A stretch of 64,000 nucleotides of DNA from Pseudoruminococcus massiliensis (GTDB taxonomy: Bacteria > Bacillota > Clostridia > Oscillospirales > Acutalibacteraceae), in the NCBI RefSeq assembly GCF_900291955.1, contig NZ_OLMR01000002.1:434001-498000 (forward strand). Reading direction: 5' to 3'. This document shows positions 26,411 to 36,154 of the stretch, in pieces. The translations under genes and the position numbers were made by a program. Below the pieces are notes generated by a model, which was not told the DNA's origin, searched no databases, and was given only the letters and a program-made list of their open reading frames with translations. Position 1 is the stretch's first letter; every line of letters starts with the position of its first letter.

Positions 26411-27397
26411 TTATTGACACTTAATACTCTCAACAAAGCTTTTCATTTCTTCATTCACCTCTGGCGGATAAACTATCGCCACAGGCTCTGAAAGTCCCAA
26501 AAGCCACGCAAAGAACTGCCTGCTAACAGCGACATTTGCCCCGACAACATAGCTATCGTCATAATTTCCACATATATCAAGACTACTTCCAAATTGGTCA
26601 ACAAAAACATCAACTAATCTGCTTGGAATTTTCATCTTAACATAACATTCCTCGCCACCAAACATTCCAAAGATTTTTGAGGAATAGCTTTCTATATCAA
26701 ATTCCCTGAAATTCTCGTTCTTAATCCGAGAATTATCCGAAACCGCAGTATTTCTCATTCTGTCAACTCTGAAATGCTTAATAATCTTGTCCTTATGGTC
26801 GAAGCCTATAAGATAATAGTTGCCATCACTCCAGCTTACTCCCCAAGGCGAAACTTCATAAAGACTTCCTTGATGCTTAAAGGCCATAGCTGGCTTATTA
26901 TTTTCATCAATTATCCATTTAAAATATTTAAAGCACACTGCCTTATCAAGATTTATTGCATTATGAATTGTATCTATCGCATAGTAGATAGTTTCATTCA
27001 TACTTTTAACTCGGTTTTTAACAAAAACCTGTCTTTTAAGCAATTCCGCCTGATAAACGCTTGTCAGGCATTCAAGCTTAGATATAAGCTCCTCTGTTTT
27101 TTTTAATGTAAAAAATCTCGAACAGCCAACAGCGTCTATCAATAGTTTAAGCTCAGAAAGCTGAAACTCTCTATTTCCGACATAATATTTAACTGTATCA
27201 GATTTTGTACTCAAAATATCCATTCCGCTCTCTTTAAGAGCATTAATATCATCATAGAAAGTTTTTCTGCCAAATTCAAAGCCCTTTTCTGCCAGAACCT
27301 GCTCTATCTCTATTCGTGAAAGAGCGTGTTCTTCATCTGTATATTTAAGCAGATATTCTCTAAGATAAAGCAACCTTTTCTTCTGTTCAGAAGCCAT
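26411..27397 (-). CDS. WYL-domain transcriptional regulator
   Basis: 328 residues. An N-terminal winged helix (about 1-75, 'YLREYLLKYTDEEHALSRIEI') is followed by the WYL domain (about 145-240) with the characteristic SPWGVSWSDGNYYLIGFD, then a C-terminal WCX extension. Members bind DNA and sense small ligands or nucleic acids. Transcribed toward the orphan binding protein, 122 bases apart, and 71 bases beyond the anion permease; the three may form a regulon. Confidence 0.9.
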   Translation of the reverse strand: MASEQKKRLLYLREYLLKYTDEEHALSRIEIEQVLAEKGFEFGRKTFYDDINALKESGMDILSTKSDTVKYYVGNREFQLSELKLLIDAVGCSRFFTLKKTEELISKLECLTSVYQAELLKRQVFVKNRVKSMNETIYYAIDTIHNAINLDKAVCFKYFKWIIDENNKPAMAFKHQGSLYEVSPWGVSWSDGNYYLIGFDHKDKIIKHFRVDRMRNTAVSDNSRIKNENFREFDIESYSSKIFGMFGGEECYVKMKIPSRLVDVFVDQFGSSLDICGNYDDSYVVGANVAVSRQFFAWLLGLSEPVAIVYPPEVNEEMKSFVESIKCQ

Positions 27398-27468
27398 TCT
27401 ATCAACTCCAAAAATGCTAAGTGTTTTGCCCTTAAAAGGCTAAGCAAAGCCTTTAATTTTCTTACCAC

Positions 27469-28584
27469 TCAATGAAATAGCAATGATGAAACAATAAGCA
27501 AAATTATCAAAAAGCCAAAGTTAAATGCCGAAAACATTCCTATATAGGACTTAACCTTAGTCGGATTATGCCTTGTATATTCTCTGAATGTAATCAGACT
27601 TGCAAGTGAAGCTATCAAAGTTCCTGTTCCACCAATATTTACACCAACAAGCAATTCCCTATAATTGTCTGTAAACTGCGAAAGCAATATTGCAGACGGA
27701 ACATTGCTTATAACCTGACAAGAAATTGCACTAAAAAGCAAGGTATTCTGTTCGAGCAACCAAGAAAAAAGATTTCTCACGGCGTCTATTCTTGCCATAT
27801 TTCCCGCAAAGATAAAAAATGCAACAAAGGTCAGCAATAGTGGGTAATCAACCATTTTAAGTGCTTTTCGGTCGGCAAAAAGTAAAACAATAGGTATTAT
27901 TATCAAACCTACATAATAGGGTATTCCTCTGAACACTATTGCTATTGCCAGCACAAAGAGAATAGCATATAGGATAGTGCGTTTTTTGTTAAGGCTTTCG
28001 ATTTTTTCGGAAATCTCAAGCGGTTCTTTTTTTACAAATAAGCAACAAATAGTTATAAGAATTACCGAAACCGCAAACGGCACAAACATTATCCCTACAA
28101 ACTCATAATCATTTATATTATACTTTGTATATAGATATAGGTTTTGTGGATTGCCAAAGGGAGTAAGCATTCCTCCGAGATTTGCGGCAATATTCTGCAT
28201 AATAAATGTAAATGCCATATATCTTTGTTTGCCTGTGCTTTCAAGCACGAAATATCCAAGAGGTAAAAATGTAAGCAATGCCATATCATTCGCAATAAGC
28301 ATAGAGCCTATAAAGGTTATATAAACAAGCGTAAGTATTGACGCACGAATATTCCTACAAGATTTGACTATTTTTTGTGCGAGTATATAAAAGAAATTTA
28401 TATTTTTCAAAGCACATACAACAGCAAGAACACAAAACAAACAGCTCAAGGTCTTAAAATCAAAATACGAAATATATTGTTCATCAGGAGGTATAATAAA
28501 AGAGGTAATCACCGCCGCAAGAACTGCCACCATAAGGACAACATTTTTCTTAGCAAAACCCACCATTTTCGTAAATATCATCAT
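27469..28584 (-). CDS. ArsB/NhaD/SLC13-superfamily anion permease
   Basis: 371 residues with about ten membrane segments. The conserved re-entrant sequence PFGNPQNLYLY near residue 145 is the anion- and sodium-binding signature of this superfamily, and NVPSAILLSQF near 295 is the matching second-half motif. Substrates could be citrate, succinate or another dicarboxylate, or arsenite; the neighbours do not decide. 371 residues is at the short end for the family, but both halves are present. Confidence 0.85.
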   Translation of the reverse strand: MMIFTKMVGFAKKNVVLMVAVLAAVITSFIIPPDEQYISYFDFKTLSCLFCVLAVVCALKNINFFYILAQKIVKSCRNIRASILTLVYITFIGSMLIANDMALLTFLPLGYFVLESTGKQRYMAFTFIMQNIAANLGGMLTPFGNPQNLYLYTKYNINDYEFVGIMFVPFAVSVILITICCLFVKKEPLEISEKIESLNKKRTILYAILFVLAIAIVFRGIPYYVGLIIIPIVLLFADRKALKMVDYPLLLTFVAFFIFAGNMARIDAVRNLFSWLLEQNTLLFSAISCQVISNVPSAILLSQFTDNYRELLVGVNIGGTGTLIASLASLITFREYTRHNPTKVKSYIGMFSAFNFGFLIILLIVSSLLFH

Positions 28585-28834
28585 TAAATTCCCCTCTATA
28601 TTTATGCCAAAACAAATATATCATATATAGAAATAAATGTCTATTAGCGCATTTTAAAAATCTGTCGAAATATTGTGCAGATTTTTGCGTAAATTTCTAC
28701 GGACTTTATATTCAAAATTACTTGTTTTCCATTACTATTCATTATATAATATATGGTAGGGAATTATCAAAAATCGACAGTATTTTTTGAAAAGATACTT
28801 TGCTTATATCAAGATAGGTATGAAGGGAGAAAAA

Positions 28835-30124
28835 ATGAGCAAAAATCGCATTAACAGACGCAATAAAATAAAAAGAACCTCCTCCTATCGTGGATATAAC
28901 CATTATCGAAGATATTCTGCTTCAACAGGCTCTCAGGGCACAGGCTTAGGCAAGGCTGTTGCTTTATCCTTTGCCGTTGTAGCTGCAACTTCATTTGTGG
29001 TATTTTGCTGTTCAGTATATATTCCGAAATTAGTAGATATTTCAAAGAAAAATTTTATTAGTGCAGAATCTTCTGCGGAATCTTCTACTCTAAGTAAGAC
29101 TGAGAGTTCTAAACCAGAAAGCAAAGCGGAGAGTTCAAAGTCTGAACCCTCAAAACAAGAGGCTTCCAAGCAAGATGCCTCTAAAGCTGAAAGCTCGAAA
29201 TCAGAAACAAGCAAGCAAGAAGACAAGGGCTATCTTGACGGAAATGTATTTATATACAAAAATGTAGGATACGAAAGCTTTATAGGTACTGATGAAAACG
29301 CCTTAAAATACGCAAATAGCCTAAATTCTATCGCTTCAACACTCGATTCAAGCATAAATATTTATTCAATTGTAGTTCCTACACACAGCTCAATCTCTCT
29401 TGATAAGCTTCAGAAAGAAAACAACGCTAATGAAAAAGCTAATCTTCAGGTCATCAATGATAATCTTTCTGAAAAAATCAGCTTTATAGATGTAGAAAAC
29501 GCTCTCAAAGATAAAAAAAGCAAATATATCTACTATAATACCGATGAAAACTGGACTTCTCTCGGTGCATATTATGCCTATAAAGAGTTTTGCAAAAATG
29601 TAGGACTTACTGCCACTGATTTCTCATCGGTAGAAAAAAAACAAATAGAGGGCTTTTTGGGTGGACTTATTTCTTCCACAAAAACTGATAAAAATAAAAA
29701 AGGCAACACTGACCTTTTGAAAAATCCCGACACCATCACATATTATAACTTTGGCAATGACTATCAATGCGGTATCTGGAGAACTGAAAACAGCGGAGAA
29801 GAAACCGTTTCTTTCATAAATAATGCTGTTTCAGCAGAAAATGCACGAGATATATTCTGCTATGGAGATGTTTCACTTTTTAAAGCTAATACGGGTAAAA
29901 GCACTGGCAAACGCCTTTGCATTGTAAAGGATAGCTATGGCTCTGAGCTTGCTCCATATTTTATGGAAAACTATGATGAAGTTCATATAATTGACGCAAA
30001 ACTATTTGAAGGTTCTTTAACAGGCTATTGCTATAATCACAGTATAACTGATGTCCTTTTCATAAATGGTATAAACACAGCTAACGAGAAAGAGCAAATC
30101 AAAGCCCTTTCCGCTATGGCATAA
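28835..30124 (+). CDS. DHHW/AlgX-like extracellular protein
   Basis: 429 residues from the ATG at 28835 with GAAGGGAGA upstream; a frame extending back to 28787 lacks a ribosome site. A basic cytoplasmic start is followed by a membrane span (about residues 38-60), then a low-complexity linker of Ser/Lys/Glu repeats (about 75-130) typical of wall-crossing stalks. The extracellular domain resembles the DHHW family, distantly AlgX/AlgJ-like SGNH O-acetyl-handling proteins: NTDENWTSLGAYYAYKEF (near residue 248) replaces the 'DxHW' motif, and VKDSYGSELAPYF near 377 carries the Ser. A polysaccharide acetyl-transfer role is possible but unproven. Nudix gene follows 33 bases downstream. Confidence 0.8.
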   Translation: MSKNRINRRNKIKRTSSYRGYNHYRRYSASTGSQGTGLGKAVALSFAVVAATSFVVFCCSVYIPKLVDISKKNFISAESSAESSTLSKTESSKPESKAESSKSEPSKQEASKQDASKAESSKSETSKQEDKGYLDGNVFIYKNVGYESFIGTDENALKYANSLNSIASTLDSSINIYSIVVPTHSSISLDKLQKENNANEKANLQVINDNLSEKISFIDVENALKDKKSKYIYYNTDENWTSLGAYYAYKEFCKNVGLTATDFSSVEKKQIEGFLGGLISSTKTDKNKKGNTDLLKNPDTITYYNFGNDYQCGIWRTENSGEETVSFINNAVSAENARDIFCYGDVSLFKANTGKSTGKRLCIVKDSYGSELAPYFMENYDEVHIIDAKLFEGSLTGYCYNHSITDVLFINGINTANEKEQIKALSAMA

Positions 30125-30157
30125 AAGCCGAATTCAAAGCCGAAAGGAGATGTGCAT

Positions 30158-30847
30158 ATGTTAGGCAGAAAACTTGATATTGAAATATTCGGCACAATAT
30201 CCGAAGGCTCGATTTATTTCGGTTATTATCGTGAAAGAGGTATGAATTATAAAGTTTACATACTGACAAACCACAAGCTAAAAACAAGTGAGCAGTGCAT
30301 TGTTATTGCTGAGGAATTTAATGAAAATTCTTCTACCAAAAAGCTTGTTGCCTCACCACTCGGTGAAATATTTTACGAACCCGAAATCCGTAAGCGTGTT
30401 GCTATGGCTCACACCGAAATTTCACATATGATTTGCTTGTATGAAAAATCCTGCGGCGCAGTAGTTTTTTACCGCTCGAATGATTCCATAAAATATCTTT
30501 TAGTAAAAAATCGCAACGGCCGTTGCTGGAGCTTTCCAAAAGGACACATAGAAAATGGCGAAAGCGAAAAACAGACCGCCGCACGAGAAATTAAAGAAGA
30601 AACTGGACTCGATGTGCATTTCAAAGCAGATTTCAGAGAAACTGGAATATATCATCCCTTTGGCAGGACAAGCAAAAAGGTTGTTTTCTTTCTCGCCGAA
30701 ACAAATAGTGACAAAGTAAGTATTCAACGCCGAGAGATTGATTATTATCGCTGGGCAACTATGGACCAAGCACAAAAGCTTTGCAAGCACGAAAATGATA
30801 TTAGAGTTTTAGAAAAAGTAAGCAATCTTCTTGAAACAGCAAATTAA
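30158..30847 (+). CDS. Nudix hydrolase with extra N-terminal domain
   Basis: 229 residues, starting at the ATG at 30158, 8 bases after AAAGGAGA. The Nudix box, GHIENGESEKQTAAREIKEE, is at about residues 129-148 with all the metal-binding Glu residues. About 95 residues precede the Nudix domain and form a separate unit of unknown function. Nudix enzymes hydrolyse nucleoside diphosphates linked to another group; the substrate cannot be told. It shares a transcript with the DHHW protein. Confidence 0.9.
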   Translation: MLGRKLDIEIFGTISEGSIYFGYYRERGMNYKVYILTNHKLKTSEQCIVIAEEFNENSSTKKLVASPLGEIFYEPEIRKRVAMAHTEISHMICLYEKSCGAVVFYRSNDSIKYLLVKNRNGRCWSFPKGHIENGESEKQTAAREIKEETGLDVHFKADFRETGIYHPFGRTSKKVVFFLAETNSDKVSIQRREIDYYRWATMDQAQKLCKHENDIRVLEKVSNLLETAN

Positions 30848-30898
30848 ACAAATCTCTTTTTTTAAAACTAAAGCTTATTCACTTAACAAGCTTTATTT

Positions 30899-30926
30899 AT
30901 CGGGAACGATTTTTTTCGTTCCCTTT
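30899..30926 (+). terminator. Terminator of the DHHW-Nudix transcript
   Basis: GGGAACGA/TCGTTCCC stem with a T-rich loop, followed by TTTTATA. Confidence 0.7.
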
Positions 30927-30934
30927 TATAATGC

Positions 30935-30961
30935 TTGAAATATACGGAAAAATGGTATAAT
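30935..30961 (+). promoter_or_regulatory. Probable promoter of metG
   Basis: TTGAAA (30935-30940) and TATAAT (30956-30961) with a short 15-base spacer; the TGG just before the -10 box may compensate. The leader is only about 40 bases, so there is no room for a T-box or SAM riboswitch. Confidence 0.45.
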
Positions 30962-31003
30962 ATATGTATGTATATAACTTAATGTAGGAAGTAGGAGGAT
31001 ATT

Positions 31004-32941
31004 ATGGATAAGAAAACATTCTATATAACAACACCAATTTATTATCCGTCAGGCAATCCGCATATCGGACATTGCTATACTACGGTTGCCTGCGATTCTA
31101 TCGCAAGATATAAGCGTATGCAGGGCTACGATGTAATGTTCTTGACAGGCACAGATGAACATGGTCTTAAAATCGAACAAAAAGCCGCTGAAAAGGGCGT
31201 ATCTCCAAAGGAATATGTTGATGAAATCGTTGCTGTTTTCAAAAATCTTTGGAAGTATATGAACATAAGCTACGATAGATATATCCGTACAACTGACGAT
31301 TATCATATAAAAAGCGTTCAGACAATTTTCAAAAAGCTTTATGATAAAGGCTATATCTATAAGGGCGAATATAAGGGCAAATACTGTACTCCTTGCGAAA
31401 GCTTCTGGACTGAATCTCAGCTCAAAGACGGCAAATGCCCTGATTGTGGTCGTGATGTTGTAGAAGCTAAGGAGGAGGCATATTTCTTTAAGATGGCTCC
31501 TTTCGCTGACCGAATTGAAAAGCTCCTCACAGAAACAGACTATCTCCGTCCAAAAACTCGTGCAGTAGAGCTTGTCAATAACTTTATCAAGCCAGGTCTT
31601 GAGGATTTGTGCGTATCAAGAACAAGCTTTAAATGGGGTATCCCTGTAACCTTCGATACAAACCATGTTGTCTATGTTTGGATTGACGCACTTTCAAACT
31701 ATATAACTGCCCTCGGCTATGAGAATGACCAATATGACGATTACAAAAAGTATTGGCCTGCTGATGTTCATATGGTTGCTAAGGATATTATGCGTTTTCA
31801 CGCTATAATCTGGCCTGCAATGCTTATGGCTCTTGAAGAACCACTTCCTAAGCACCTTGCTGTTCACGGTTGGATTACTTTCAACGGTGAAAAGATGAGT
31901 AAATCTCTTGGAAATGTTGTTGACCCTCTCGTTCTCGGCGAAAGATACGGTGCGGACGCTATCCGTTATCATATCCTCAGAGAAATGGCTCTCGGTTCAG
32001 ACAGCTCATTCTCTAACGAAATTATGATTAAACGCATTAACTCCGACCTCGCAAACGGTCTTGGCAACCTTGTTTCAAGAACTGTTGCAATGGTAGAGAA
32101 ATATTTCGGCGGTACTCTCCCAACAGAGCGTGAAAGCGGTGAATTTGACGAAAGCCTTATCGAAACTGCAAAGGCTCTCCGTCCTGCTGTTGATGATTAT
32201 ATAGAAAAAACACAGCTTAATAATGCTCTTGCAGAAATTTTCAAGGTTGTTTCTCGTGCAAATAAGTACATTGATGAAACCACACCTTGGGTTCTTGCAA
32301 AGGACGAAAACAACAAAATTCGTCTTGCTACTGTACTATATAATCTTCTTGATACAATTCGTATTATCTCAACACTTCTTTCTGCATTTATGCCTACAAC
32401 TATGCCAAGCATCTGGGAACAGATTGGTGCTTCTAAAGAAGATGTAAGCTACGAAAATGCCGCTAAATTCGGCGTGCTTCCTTTAGATGTTACAGTTAAG
32501 AAGGGTGAGGTTCTTTTCCCAAGAATTGATGTTGATAAGGAAATTGAGGAGCTTAACGCACTTATCGCTAAAAATCAGCCTAAAGAAACAGCAAAACCTA
32601 AGATTGAAGGTCTTGCTCAGATTGGCATAGATGATTTCGCAAAGGTAGAACTCAGAGCCGCAAAGATTCTTGCTTGTGAGCCTGTCAAGAAGTCCAAAAA
32701 GCTTTTGAAACTTACACTTGATGACGGCGAAGGAGAAAGAACTGTTGCAAGCGGAATTTCACAATATTATAAGCCTGATGAATTAGTCGGAAAGACAATC
32801 GTTCTTGTTGCAAACCTCAAGCCTGCAAAACTTTGCGGTGTTGAAAGTAACGGTATGATTCTTGCCGCTGATTGTGGAGAAGATGATGTAAAGGTATTGT
32901 TCCTTGACGATTCAATCCCAGCAGGCAGCCGAATCCGCTAA
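31004..32941 (+). CDS. metG: Methionyl-tRNA synthetase
   Basis: 645 residues, the common clostridial two-domain form. The class I HIGH motif appears as GNPHIGHCY near residue 18, and the KMSKS loop as GEKMSKSLGNVVDP near 298. Zinc knuckle CTPCESFW...CPDCGRD is at about 128-148. The C-terminal 110 residues are a Trbp111-like tRNA-binding domain (starting near 'GIDDFAKVELRAAKI') that aids dimerisation and tRNA binding. Confidence 0.97.
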   Translation: MDKKTFYITTPIYYPSGNPHIGHCYTTVACDSIARYKRMQGYDVMFLTGTDEHGLKIEQKAAEKGVSPKEYVDEIVAVFKNLWKYMNISYDRYIRTTDDYHIKSVQTIFKKLYDKGYIYKGEYKGKYCTPCESFWTESQLKDGKCPDCGRDVVEAKEEAYFFKMAPFADRIEKLLTETDYLRPKTRAVELVNNFIKPGLEDLCVSRTSFKWGIPVTFDTNHVVYVWIDALSNYITALGYENDQYDDYKKYWPADVHMVAKDIMRFHAIIWPAMLMALEEPLPKHLAVHGWITFNGEKMSKSLGNVVDPLVLGERYGADAIRYHILREMALGSDSSFSNEIMIKRINSDLANGLGNLVSRTVAMVEKYFGGTLPTERESGEFDESLIETAKALRPAVDDYIEKTQLNNALAEIFKVVSRANKYIDETTPWVLAKDENNKIRLATVLYNLLDTIRIISTLLSAFMPTTMPSIWEQIGASKEDVSYENAAKFGVLPLDVTVKKGEVLFPRIDVDKEIEELNALIAKNQPKETAKPKIEGLAQIGIDDFAKVELRAAKILACEPVKKSKKLLKLTLDDGEGERTVASGISQYYKPDELVGKTIVLVANLKPAKLCGVESNGMILAADCGEDDVKVLFLDDSIPAGSRIR

Positions 32942-33420
32942 CCAACTTCTCTTAGACACCCAAAAGTTTCGGCGGCGTGCCGCCGCTGTCAAGACGCGGA
33001 ATCGGTTTTGCAAGCAAAACCTCGACATATGCAAGATAAGCTTGTTTCCGCGGTCGAAGAAACTACCAATTAATCAACTTCTCTTAGACAATTAAAAGTT
33101 TCGCTCGAGCCTTTTCTACACCAGCTTTGCTGGTGAAAGCTGCTCGCAGTTTCCAAAGGCGGAGCCTTTGGTGGGTTTTAAGGGCAAAGCCCTTAACATT
33201 CTTTGCTCTCTAAGGGCGGACAAAGTCCGCCCTTTATGACTGATGTTGCCAACAAAAGAAAATTAAGCGGTGGACAAAGTCCACCGCTTTAGAAGTAAAG
33301 AATGTTGGGCTTCGCCCAAAGGTGTTTCGCCGTCTGCGGACGGCGACAAGGGCGTTGCCCTTGACCTACAAGCCTTTAAAAAGGCTTGACCTAAACTTTG
33401 AGTGTCTTATGGGAAGTTTG
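32941..33420. repeat. Mosaic hairpin element R7
   Basis: Near-complete inverted architecture: left arm 'CAACTTCTCTTAGACA..TAAAAGTTTCGCTCGAGCC', then CACCAGCTTTGCTGGTG, CCAAAGGCGGAGCCTTTGG, AAGGGCAAAGCCCTT, GGGCGGACAAAGTCCGCCC, GCGGTGGACAAAGTCCACC, GCCGTCTGCGGACGGC and AAGGGCGTTGCCCTT, then the right arm 'CAAGCCTTTAAAAAGGCTTG...CTTTGAGTGTCTTATGGGAAGTTTGT'. It lies directly between metG and tatD. Confidence 0.9.
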
Positions 33421-33453
33421 TCAGCCTATTATAAATTTCTAACGGAGAATTAT

Positions 33454-34221
33454 ATGCAAAATATTTTTGATACTCATGCACATTATGACGATAGCAAATT
33501 TGATGATGACCGTACAGAATTGCTCGAAACACTTCCCCAAAAGGGAGTGTGCAATGTTGTAAACCAAGCAACTGACCTCAAAACGGCTCAAATTTCTATT
33601 GAATTTGCGGAAAAATATGATTATATATATGCTGCTGTCGGAGTTCACCCAGAAAATCTCGATGGCTTGCCAGATAATTATATTTCCGTATTGCGTGAGC
33701 TTGCAAAGCGTAAAAAAGTTGTCGCAATAGGCGAAATAGGGCTTGATTACTACTATGATATTCCAAAAGATTTTCAGCTTAGAGTTTTCGAGGAACAGCT
33801 CACCCTTGCAAATGAGCTTTCTATGCCTGTATGTGTTCACGATAGAGAGGCTCACGGGGATATACTTTCCTTGTTGAAAAAATATAAACCAAAGGGTGTT
33901 GTACACTGCTTTTCAGGAAGCCGAGAAATGGCTCGTGATGTCCTTAAGCTTGGAATGTATATCGGAGTTGGCGGAGTAGCTACCTTCAAAAATGCACGAA
34001 AGGCAATAGAAGTAATCGAGGAAACCCCACTTGAAAGAATAGTCCTTGAAACAGATGCACCTTATCTTGCACCTGTACCATTCAGAGGAAAGCGAAACGA
34101 TTCTTCAATGATAATTTATATAGCTCAAAAAGTCGCAGAAATCAAAAAACTTTCAACAGAAGAAATCTTAAAAATCACTTGCGAAAACGCAAGGAAAATG
34201 TATGAAATAAACTCTAATTAA
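33454..34221 (+). CDS. tatD: TatD-family metal-dependent DNase
   Basis: 255 residues from the ATG at 33454 with ACGGAGAA about 7 bases before; an apparent 44-residue N-terminal extension back to 33322 lies in repeat R7 and is not real. Metal ligands in order: THAHYDD (residue about 6-8), Glu in GEIGLDYYYD, His in PVCVHDREAH, His in VVHCFSGS and Asp in LETDAPYLAP. Family members are 3'-5' exonucleases or D-aminoacyl-tRNA deacylase-like hydrolases. The metG-tatD order is a common one in Firmicutes. Confidence 0.95.
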   Translation: MQNIFDTHAHYDDSKFDDDRTELLETLPQKGVCNVVNQATDLKTAQISIEFAEKYDYIYAAVGVHPENLDGLPDNYISVLRELAKRKKVVAIGEIGLDYYYDIPKDFQLRVFEEQLTLANELSMPVCVHDREAHGDILSLLKKYKPKGVVHCFSGSREMARDVLKLGMYIGVGGVATFKNARKAIEVIEETPLERIVLETDAPYLAPVPFRGKRNDSSMIIYIAQKVAEIKKLSTEEILKITCENARKMYEINSN

Positions 34222-34321
34222 CAGCAAGAATTTTTGCGGTAATTTTTGCTGTTAAAAATAAATTCAGCAACAAATTGCTAAATTTTAGCAAACATCTTTA
34301 AAAACGAGGAGGACACAAATT

Positions 34322-35074
34322 ATGAGAGCATTGATAACTGGAGCAAGCTCAGGAATGGGCCGAGATATGGCAAGAGTTTTGTCATGTATGGGCTGGGAGC
34401 TTTTTCTTGTTGCAAGAAGAGCCGATAAACTTCTTGAAATCAAGCAAGAGCTTGGCGACAAAACAGTTTGTATTCGTTGTGATATTTCCAAAGAAGAAGA
34501 ATGTAGAAAGCTTTATGAGGTTCTCAAGGATAAAGAAATAGATATGGTTATCAATAACGCAGGCTTTGGCTACTGCGGAGAATTTGTTTCTTCAACCCTC
34601 GAAAATGACCTCGAAATGATAGATACAAATGTAAGGGCAGTTCATATACTTACAAAGCTATTTTTAAAGGATTTTGTTTCAAAAAACAGCGGAAGAATAC
34701 TAAATGTTGCATCTATTGCCGGTTTTATGCCTGGCCCTATGATGGCAACATATTATGCAACCAAAAATTATGTTACAAGCCTTTCGAGAGCCGTTTCATA
34801 TGAACTCAAAGAAATGGGAAGTGCAGTTACAGTTACAGCATTCTGCCCCGGACCTGTAAATACTGAATTTAATCAAGTTGCAGGAGTAAGCTTTGCAACA
34901 GCCTCAATCGAAAGCAAAACTGCCGCAAGAATGGCTATTACAGACGCACTTAACGGAAAGCGTGTTTCTATCCCTACATTTAAGATGAAATTAGTTCGTT
35001 TCGGAGCAAGACTTGTTCCGGATTGTCTGCTTCTAAAAATATGCAGTAATATTCAGCAAAAGAAAATAAACTAA
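34322..35074 (+). CDS. Short-chain dehydrogenase/reductase
   Basis: 250 residues. The cofactor-binding loop TGASSGMGRDMARVL at residue 6, NNAGFG near 80, catalytic Ser in VASIAGF and YxxxK in YYATKNY near 145-149 are all present. Closest in style to the DltE/YqjQ-like SDRs with a C-terminal hydrophobic patch. Substrate unknown. AACGAGGAGG lies about 8-10 bases before the ATG. Its own terminator follows at 35091. Confidence 0.9.
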   Translation: MRALITGASSGMGRDMARVLSCMGWELFLVARRADKLLEIKQELGDKTVCIRCDISKEEECRKLYEVLKDKEIDMVINNAGFGYCGEFVSSTLENDLEMIDTNVRAVHILTKLFLKDFVSKNSGRILNVASIAGFMPGPMMATYYATKNYVTSLSRAVSYELKEMGSAVTVTAFCPGPVNTEFNQVAGVSFATASIESKTAARMAITDALNGKRVSIPTFKMKLVRFGARLVPDCLLLKICSNIQQKKIN

Positions 35075-35090
35075 ATCACCTATAAAAAAT

Positions 35091-35136
35091 AAACTGCACC
35101 AAATCATATTTTACATTGATTTGGTGCAGTTTTTAT
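35091..35136 (+). terminator. Terminator of the SDR gene
   Basis: AACTGCACCAAATCA/TGATTTGGTGCAGTT stem, then TTTTATTATT. Confidence 0.9.
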
Positions 35137-35301
35137 TATTAAGTACAAAACTTTAACTATTGATGTATCAGCAATAAAATAACCTCCGAAATTTTCAACC
35201 CTTTGTGCTTAAATAGTTGAAAACTTTCCGAAATAAAACTACTCAAAATTGAAAAAATATTATATAATTAATAAGAAAACAAAACAATAAGGAGAATATC
35301 T

Positions 35302-36147
35302 ATGGAATATAAAATCACCAATCGTGGTGCAGAAATATACAATCTATCGTCTTTCGACCTCGCAGAAACCTTTGATTGCGGACAATGTTTTCGTTGGGAA
35401 GCCTTGCCTTGCGATGAAACTGATAATATTCAGAAATTTTCTGCTGTTGTTCGTGGCAGGTATACGACCGTATATAAACACAACAACATATTTATTATCG
35501 AAAATTGTACCGAAGAAGAACTTAAAAACATTTTTATCGACTATTTCGACCTTAATCTCGATTATGATGCTGTCAGAAACAGCCTTGTGCAAAAACTTCC
35601 TATCTTAAAAGATGCCGCTAAAAATGCTCCAGGTATTCGTATTCTTGCACAAGAACCATGGGAGGCTCTTTGCTCATTTATAATTTCTCAAAATAACAAT
35701 ATTCCGAGAATAAAAGGCATTATCTCAAGGCTTTGCGAAACTTTCGGCAAAAAATGTGGTGAAAGCTATACCTTTCCATCAGCCGAAACTCTCGCCGTTC
35801 TTGAACCTGATGACCTTCAAAACCTCCGAGCAGGTTTTCGTGCAGGGTATATAATTGATGGGGCAAGGAAGGTTGCAAGCGGAGAGATTGACCTTGAAGC
35901 ACTTAGAAATATGCCGATAGAAACAGCACGAGAGAAATTGATGACCATTCGTGGAGTAGGTCCAAAGGTTGCCGAGTGTACGCTTTTATATGGACTACAC
36001 CGATTAGAGGCATTTCCGATAGATACTTGGATTAAAAAAGCTATGTCCACACTTTATGAAGGCTTAAAGCCAGAAGATTTCGGCGAATATGCGGGCATAG
36101 CACAGCAATATATCTTTGTTCAAATGCGTATGGCAAGCCACCGCTAA
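35302..36147 (+). CDS. ogg: 8-oxoguanine DNA glycosylase
   Basis: 281 residues, OGG1-like. An N-terminal OGG_N-type domain (FDCGQCFRWEALP near residue 24) precedes the HhH-GPD domain. SFIISQNNNIPRIKGII corresponds to the DNA-intercalating loop. The catalytic Lys is in the hairpin GVGPKVAECTLLYGL near residue 217, and the catalytic Asp in FPIDTWIKKAM near 238. It excises oxidised guanine from DNA. An AAGGAG site precedes the ATG. Confidence 0.93.
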   Translation: MEYKITNRGAEIYNLSSFDLAETFDCGQCFRWEALPCDETDNIQKFSAVVRGRYTTVYKHNNIFIIENCTEEELKNIFIDYFDLNLDYDAVRNSLVQKLPILKDAAKNAPGIRILAQEPWEALCSFIISQNNNIPRIKGIISRLCETFGKKCGESYTFPSAETLAVLEPDDLQNLRAGFRAGYIIDGARKVASGEIDLEALRNMPIETAREKLMTIRGVGPKVAECTLLYGLHRLEAFPIDTWIKKAMSTLYEGLKPEDFGEYAGIAQQYIFVQMRMASHR

Positions 36148-36154
36148 GCTAAAG

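Noticed and set aside
30930-31003. A T-box or SAM leader upstream of metG
   Set aside because: The leader is only about 40 bases; no specifier stem or conserved T-box sequence.
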